Assembly (NCBI GenBank): GCA_038249195.1
Contig: JBBRWM010000001.1
Coordinates: forward strand, 1 to 64,000
Direction: 5' to 3'
DNA from: JAOUEA01 sp038249195
GTDB lineage: Bacteria; Actinomycetota; UBA4738; HRBIN12
Length of the DNA: 64,000 nucleotides
Shown here: in pieces, positions 61,301 through 64,000 of the stretch
Layout of the letters: each line of letters begins with the position of its first letter
Numbering within the stretch: the stretch's first letter is position 1
The notes under the pieces: generated by a model
Databases searched by the model: none
Seen by the model: the letters and a program-made list of their open reading frames with translations, nothing else
Told to the model about the DNA's origin: nothing
Translations under genes and position numbers: made by a program

Positions 61301-61767
61301 TCCTCCGGCTTGGCCGACAGGACCTCTTCGAGCTGTCCCTGGCCGACGACGGTGTGCAGGCCGCGGCCGATACCGCTCTCCGAGAGCAGCTCCTGCACGT
61401 CAAGGAGGCGCACGATCTGACCGCCGATCCGGTATTCGGACTCGCCGCTGCGAAAGATCGTCCTCGAGACCTCGATCTCGCTCAGCGGCACGGGGATCTT
61501 CGCCGCGCCGTTGTCGATGACGAGTTTGACCTCGGCCATGCCGAGGGCGGGCCGGCTGGGCGTGCCGGCGAAGATGACGTCAGCCATGTGGCCGCCGCGG
61601 AGCGCACGGGCCCCCTGTTCGCCCAGCACCCAGCTGATGGCATCCACGAGGTTGGACTTGCCCGAGCCGTTGGGGCCCACGATGACGGAGACACCCGGTT
61701 GAAACTCGAGGACGGCCTTGTCCGCGAAGGACTTGAACCCGCGGATGGTGATCGAGCGGAGGAACAT
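58327..61767 (-). CDS. smc: Chromosome segregation protein SMC
   Basis: The protein has 1146 residues from the ATG at 61767; an upstream ATG at 61797 is in frame but lies before the likely TSS. The N-terminal head starts MFLRSITIRGFKSFADKAVL with Walker A GPNGSGKSNLVDAISWVLGE. Coiled coils flank a hinge at about 500-650. The C-terminal head has signature LLSGGERSLTALAFLFAIF and Walker B YLMDEVEPALDD. It forms the condensin ring with ScpA and ScpB. A TAGCAT box 7 nt before the ATG suggests a leaderless transcript. Confidence 0.97.
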   Translation of the reverse strand: MFLRSITIRGFKSFADKAVLEFQPGVSVIVGPNGSGKSNLVDAISWVLGEQGARALRGGHMADVIFAGTPSRPALGMAEVKLVIDNGAAKIPVPLSEIEVSRTIFRSGESEYRIGGQIVRLLDVQELLSESGIGRGLHTVVGQGQLEEVLSAKPEDRRAYIEEAAGIAKHRRRKERAERRLAGLDQDLLRLADVHAELRRQLKPLQQQAETAKKHETLTGEADTLSRKLVAARLRALRREQERRRSGWDDGLERRRAARERLDGLDSGVLAAADARAAASIALADAEQAFRLTQTRRSHAQDAFRAAVDREAEARADLAAQAERAVRLDAVDEELVRVQAQLAEAIADLEVKEAELALAERAFGEAEDERRRIEEARRRIGEDAAGRRAEVEALERSLVATERERDRLDAARSAVGERIAEAEAERAGLAAEIETFDDQSAPMSEKRTQLDVERRSLIDKIEELEEIRRRHENRRDLLEARRRDIEETAGSRFLSEHTGRAVGLLKDLVKVEPGLERALVAALGPLADAVVYDDGDRALADASSGDGAILAIAAGGPVPMGLRGERGLLTAAIAEPAARGIVSTVLRDVYLADDIAEAAHKQREHPAASFVTAAGVLVGPAVIHTAKEVDARAREIRAELQVVAHDLSATMGALLPRRGRLAEIAGEVDFLRDQIEAVDAEITATAERMGVLERELAGLRTEEALHRQRAAALEETFAVARARLASLGPVSAEPMPDLPPSPQQPVPQRVSVETLRRDRAAHDARLVQLRLERDELAAHDPVRLRVGLGAAEGARVAAEAELAGLDGVASAAEAERVAAAEAERSAADAEAAVNKEWREASTELDRLRGTYEEDDRSRAEIERRIGEAERLIREGYGGEPEELLSALADDDTVENLGKRAELVQRRLGLLGRVNLLATGEFEALQERHDFMARELEDVRKARRDLLEVIARVDREITETFAAAYDDVAIQFERLVAELFPGGEGRLVLTDPARPLTSGIEIEASPGRKRVKRISLLSGGERSLTALAFLFAIFTARPSPFYLMDEVEPALDDVNLHRFLRLVEGFASDAQVLIVTHQKRTMEIAGMMYGVSLNKDGTTKVVCQRSERSHRDAEASAREDAVHERFEGDHGTRTPVALDVPQGEPVG

Positions 61768-61774
61768 CGGGCGG

Positions 61775-61780
61775 ATGCTA
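61775..61780 (-). promoter_or_regulatory. Putative leaderless -10 box for smc (TAGCAT)
   Basis: TAGCAT on the minus strand ends 7 nt before the smc ATG at 61767, with only CCGCCCG between. No -35 match is seen at 17 bp. Confidence 0.45.
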
Positions 61781-61842
61781 ACAGGCTTGTGATTCACGGC
61801 GTAGCAGGCGGCCGATGGTTCTGCCGATGGGGTCGGACGCGC

Positions 61843-62112
61843 TCAGCGGATGACGCGGAAGCCGGTCGCACCTTCCGGCGGGAGCTCGAGGACCTCGAGG
61901 CCATCCACGCGTGCGCCCGGCGGGCCGTGTCGGCACCACTCGAGCATGGCCGCGACGTCCGTTCCTTCCCCCTCGAACTCGGCCTCGACCTGCCCGACGG
62001 CGGCGTTGCGCACCCAGCCCGCGGTACCGAGCGTCCGGGCGCGCTCTGCGCAAGTGGCACGGAAGAAGACGCCCTGCACCCGCCCGCCGATCCTCACGCG
62101 CACGCGTCGCAC
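61843..62112 (-). CDS. acyP: Acylphosphatase
   Basis: The protein has 89 residues from a GTG at 62112, the usual length; longer in-frame starts exist up to 62166. The active-site loop GRVQGVFFRATCAERARTLG carries the catalytic Arg, and GWVRNAAVGQVEAEFEGEG carries the catalytic Asn. It hydrolyses acyl phosphates. It lies just upstream of smc, as in many actinobacteria, and is divergent from pncA. Confidence 0.93.
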   Translation of the reverse strand: MRRVRVRIGGRVQGVFFRATCAERARTLGTAGWVRNAAVGQVEAEFEGEGTDVAAMLEWCRHGPPGARVDGLEVLELPPEGATGFRVIR

Positions 62113-62179
62113 GTGCCCAGTCTCCCGCAGACCTCGATAGGCTGGCTGCGCAGGCCTACCGAGCATGAGGACCCCCGCG

Positions 62180-62764
62180 ATGACCTACGACGAGCGCACG
62201 GCATTGGTCGTGGTGGACGTCCAGAACGACTTCGCCGATCCTGCGGGCAGCCTCTACGTGGCGGGCGGCGAGGACATCGTCCCCGTGGTCGACACCGCCG
62301 TTCGGCGGGCGCGCCTGGCGAGCGCCCGGGTCGTCTACACCCAGGACTGGCACCCGGCCGTGACCCCGCACTTCCGCACCGCAGGCGGGATCTGGCCGGT
62401 CCACTGCGTGAGGGACACCTGGGGAGCGGCCCTGCATCCGGGGCTCGACGCGCCGAGCGGTGAGTGCCTGCGCAAGGGGGCGGACGGCAGGGACGGCTAC
62501 TCCGGTTTCAGCGTGCGCGATCCCCTGAGCGGCGAGCGCGAGGACACGGTGCTGCACGAGATGCTCACGGCGGACAGCGTCGAACGGCTCGTGGTGTGCG
62601 GCCTCGCCACCGACTACTGCGTGGTGGAGACCGTTATGGATGCCCGCATGCTGGGTTACCCCGTCCGCGTGCTGCGCGCGGGCATCCGCGCTGTGGAGCT
62701 CGAGCCGGGAGACGGCGAGCGGGCGATCGCCCGGATGCGCGACGCCGGCGCCGAGCTCGTGTGA
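62180..62764 (+). CDS. pncA: Nicotinamidase / isochorismatase-family hydrolase
   Basis: The protein has 194 residues from the ATG at 62180, with GAGGA upstream; 62165 is an alternative start. The catalytic triad is Asp13 (VVDVQNDF), Lys99 (LRKGADGRDGYSGF) and Cys147 (GLATDYCVVETVMDA). The metal site is DWHPAVTPHF with Asp56, His58 and His64. This fits nicotinamidase, which makes nicotinate for NAD salvage. Its stop is 1 nt from the convergent SnoaL-like gene. Confidence 0.9.
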   Translation: MTYDERTALVVVDVQNDFADPAGSLYVAGGEDIVPVVDTAVRRARLASARVVYTQDWHPAVTPHFRTAGGIWPVHCVRDTWGAALHPGLDAPSGECLRKGADGRDGYSGFSVRDPLSGEREDTVLHEMLTADSVERLVVCGLATDYCVVETVMDARMLGYPVRVLRAGIRAVELEPGDGERAIARMRDAGAELV

Positions 62765-62765
62765 G

Positions 62766-63199
62766 CTACTCGCCCGGCATCGGCATGAGCCCGAGCTGCG
62801 CCATGGCACCCATCATGTCGTACACGCCGTAGTGCGCCGAGTTCATCCCCGCGTCGTCGAACGTGAACACGTCGATGGCCTCGACGGCATACGGCTTGCG
62901 CGTGGGGGCCATTCCCGCATGAATCCGTTGGTGTCGGTGGCACGCAACGTGCTGCGGACCGCGACCTTGTCCCCCGCCGCGATGACGTCTCCGATCTCGA
63001 TCTGCATGTCGGGGGCCTGCTCGCGCATCATGGTGTACATCGCGATCGCCCCGGCCTTGTCACCGCTCGTTCCCGGCATCGGTGAGCCCTCGGCGTAGTC
63101 CTCGGTGAGCACCTTCTCGGCGTGGGAGATGTCTCCCTCGTTCAACACGCGCTGGATCAGTTCCCGAGCGCTCGCGGCGTTTTGGTCCGGCGTCGTCAT
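62766..63199 (-). pseudogene. SnoaL-like polyketide-cyclase/ester-cyclase family protein, frameshifted
   Basis: The ATG at 63199 follows a GGGGAGG box and reads MTTPDQNAASARELIQRVLN through ATDTNGFM in one frame. The expected C-terminal part (MAPTRKPYAVEAIDVFTFDD, then NSAHYGVYDMMGAMAQLGLM) continues in another frame to a stop at 62766-62768. The switch is within about 62910-62925, where one base seems missing (or two are extra). It is a small NTF2-fold family of mixed, often unknown function. This may be a real pseudogene or a sequencing error. Confidence 0.75.
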
Positions 63200-63263
63200 G
63201 GCATCCTCCCCAGGTCGGCATGGCCCATCAGATCTGGCACGGGTCGGGCGTTCCGACAAGTCC

Positions 63264-64000
63264 CTAGCTCTGACACTGCGGGCAGTAGTAGGACGTGCGC
63301 TGCGAGAGCTTCACGCTTTGGATGGGCGTGCGGCAGCGGCGGCAGGGCAGGCCGAGGCGTCCGTAGACCTTCAGCTCGTCCTGGTATTCGCCGGGCTGTC
63401 CGAACAGGTCGACGTAGGCCTCGTCCTCGAGCGTCGTCCCCCGCTGCTTGATGGCCTCCTGCAGGATCTCCTGGATCGCGCGGTAGAGGCGTCGCACCTC
63501 TTGGGAGGACAACGTGTCGCTCATGCGGTCGAAGCGCAGCCCCGCGTGGAAGAGGACCTCGTCGGAGTAGATGTTGCCCAGCCCGGAGATGAACTTCTGA
63601 TCCATCATGAGCGGCTTCATCTTGCTCGCCCGCTGCGCCAGGAGGTATTGGAACGTCGGCCAGGTGAACACCTGATCCAGCGGGTCGATGGCGAGGTGCT
63701 GCAGCTCCTTGATCTTGCCCACATCGTCCGCGTTCGTGATGAAGAGCTCGCCGAACGTGCGCGGATCGACGAACCGCAGGTCCCCGCCTTGCTGGAACGT
63801 CATGACGATGTGGGTGTGCGGCGCGAGCGCCACGCGGCCGGTGCCGCGCTGGAAGCGGCCGCTCATGCCGAAGTGCGCCACGAGGATCTCCCCCGAGTCC
63901 AGCGGCATCATGAGGTACTTCCCGCGGCGCTCGACCTTGGCGACCTTGCGAGACACCAAGCGCGACGTGAAGTCCTTCCTCGTCTTGTGTCGGCGGATCA
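63264..64000 (-). CDS. mutM: Formamidopyrimidine-DNA glycosylase, C-terminal part (runs off window edge)
   Basis: The 245 visible residues start inside the N-terminal domain (TSRLVSRKVAKVERRGKYLM). HFGMSGRFQRGTG, FVDPRTFGELFI, QKFISGLGNIYSDEVLFHAGL and the H2TH region are typical of Fpg/MutM. The C-terminal zinc finger is CRRCRTPIQSVKLSQRTSYYCPQC. It removes oxidised purines such as 8-oxoguanine. The catalytic N-terminal Pro-Glu lies outside the window. Confidence 0.95.
   Translation of the reverse strand, partial: IRRHKTRKDFTSRLVSRKVAKVERRGKYLMMPLDSGEILVAHFGMSGRFQRGTGRVALAPHTHIVMTFQQGGDLRFVDPRTFGELFITNADDVGKIKELQHLAIDPLDQVFTWPTFQYLLAQRASKMKPLMMDQKFISGLGNIYSDEVLFHAGLRFDRMSDTLSSQEVRRLYRAIQEILQEAIKQRGTTLEDEAYVDLFGQPGEYQDELKVYGRLGLPCRRCRTPIQSVKLSQRTSYYCPQCQS

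Overview
The window is a high-GC bacterial chromosome segment that reads as an uncultured or deep-branching member of the Actinomycetota. Three things support this. A DUF2469-family protein (47215-46895), a family largely confined to Actinobacteria, lies between yraN and rnhB. The housekeeping gene order is that of actinobacterial genomes: smc-ftsY-ffh-rpsP-KH-rimM-trmD-rplS-lepB-rnhB-DUF2469-yraN-comM-dprA-xerC-whiG-type sigma-M23-rpsB-tsf-pyrH-frr-cdsA-dxr-rseP-ispG-proS-rimP-nusA-infB-rbfA-nrnA-truB-ribF-rpsO-pnp-M16-dapB. Start codons are often GTG or TTG, and many first genes appear to be leaderless. I cannot assign a genus.

Layout. Positions 1-4400 are accessory: the start of an IS3-type OrfA running off the left edge, a small membrane protein that seems cut by that IS end, a minus-strand operon of ECF sigma factor, membrane-anchored propeller-like protein and LuxR-type HTH protein, a decayed IS3 OrfB, and the C-terminal remnant of a methyltransferase. 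From 4430 to 63260 almost every housekeeping gene is on the minus strand in tightly coupled operons, with 1-4 nt start/stop overlaps. Seven plus-strand islands interrupt this: 11135-13575 (kinase-like/PAP2 pair facing a flippase-like protein), 23005-25238 (trp leader peptide, attenuator, trpE, trpG), 44993-46528 (PLP decarboxylase), 50036-53507 (M50 protease with cyclic-nucleotide domains, cysteine-rich protein, small basic protein, Crp regulator), 56210-56896 (short histidine kinase) and 62180-62764 (pncA). The window ends inside mutM.

How the genes work together. Most of the window is information processing: transcription elongation and termination (nusA), translation initiation and elongation (infB, tsf, rpsB, rpsO, rpsP, rplS, frr, proS), ribosome and tRNA maturation (rimP, rbfA, rimM, trmD, truB), RNA decay (pnp, nrnA), and SRP targeting and secretion (ffh, ftsY, lepB). 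There are also lipid and isoprenoid steps (cdsA, dxr, ispG), lysine/cell-wall biosynthesis (dapB), tryptophan synthesis (trpEG) and DNA processing (smc, xerC, dprA, comM, rnhB, mutM). The most novel locus is 50036-53507. A membrane metalloprotease carrying two cyclic-nucleotide-binding domains is followed by a small cysteine-rich protein, a perfect TGTGA-N6-TCACA operator, a 42-residue Lys-rich protein with its own strong ribosome-binding site and terminator, and a Crp-family regulator whose recognition helix keeps the residues that read that operator. Other notable features are a trp leader peptide with an apparently leaderless promoter, a terminator in the nusA operon leader, long acidic tails on several translation proteins and on CdsA, and repeated TANNNT boxes 6-8 nt before start codons.
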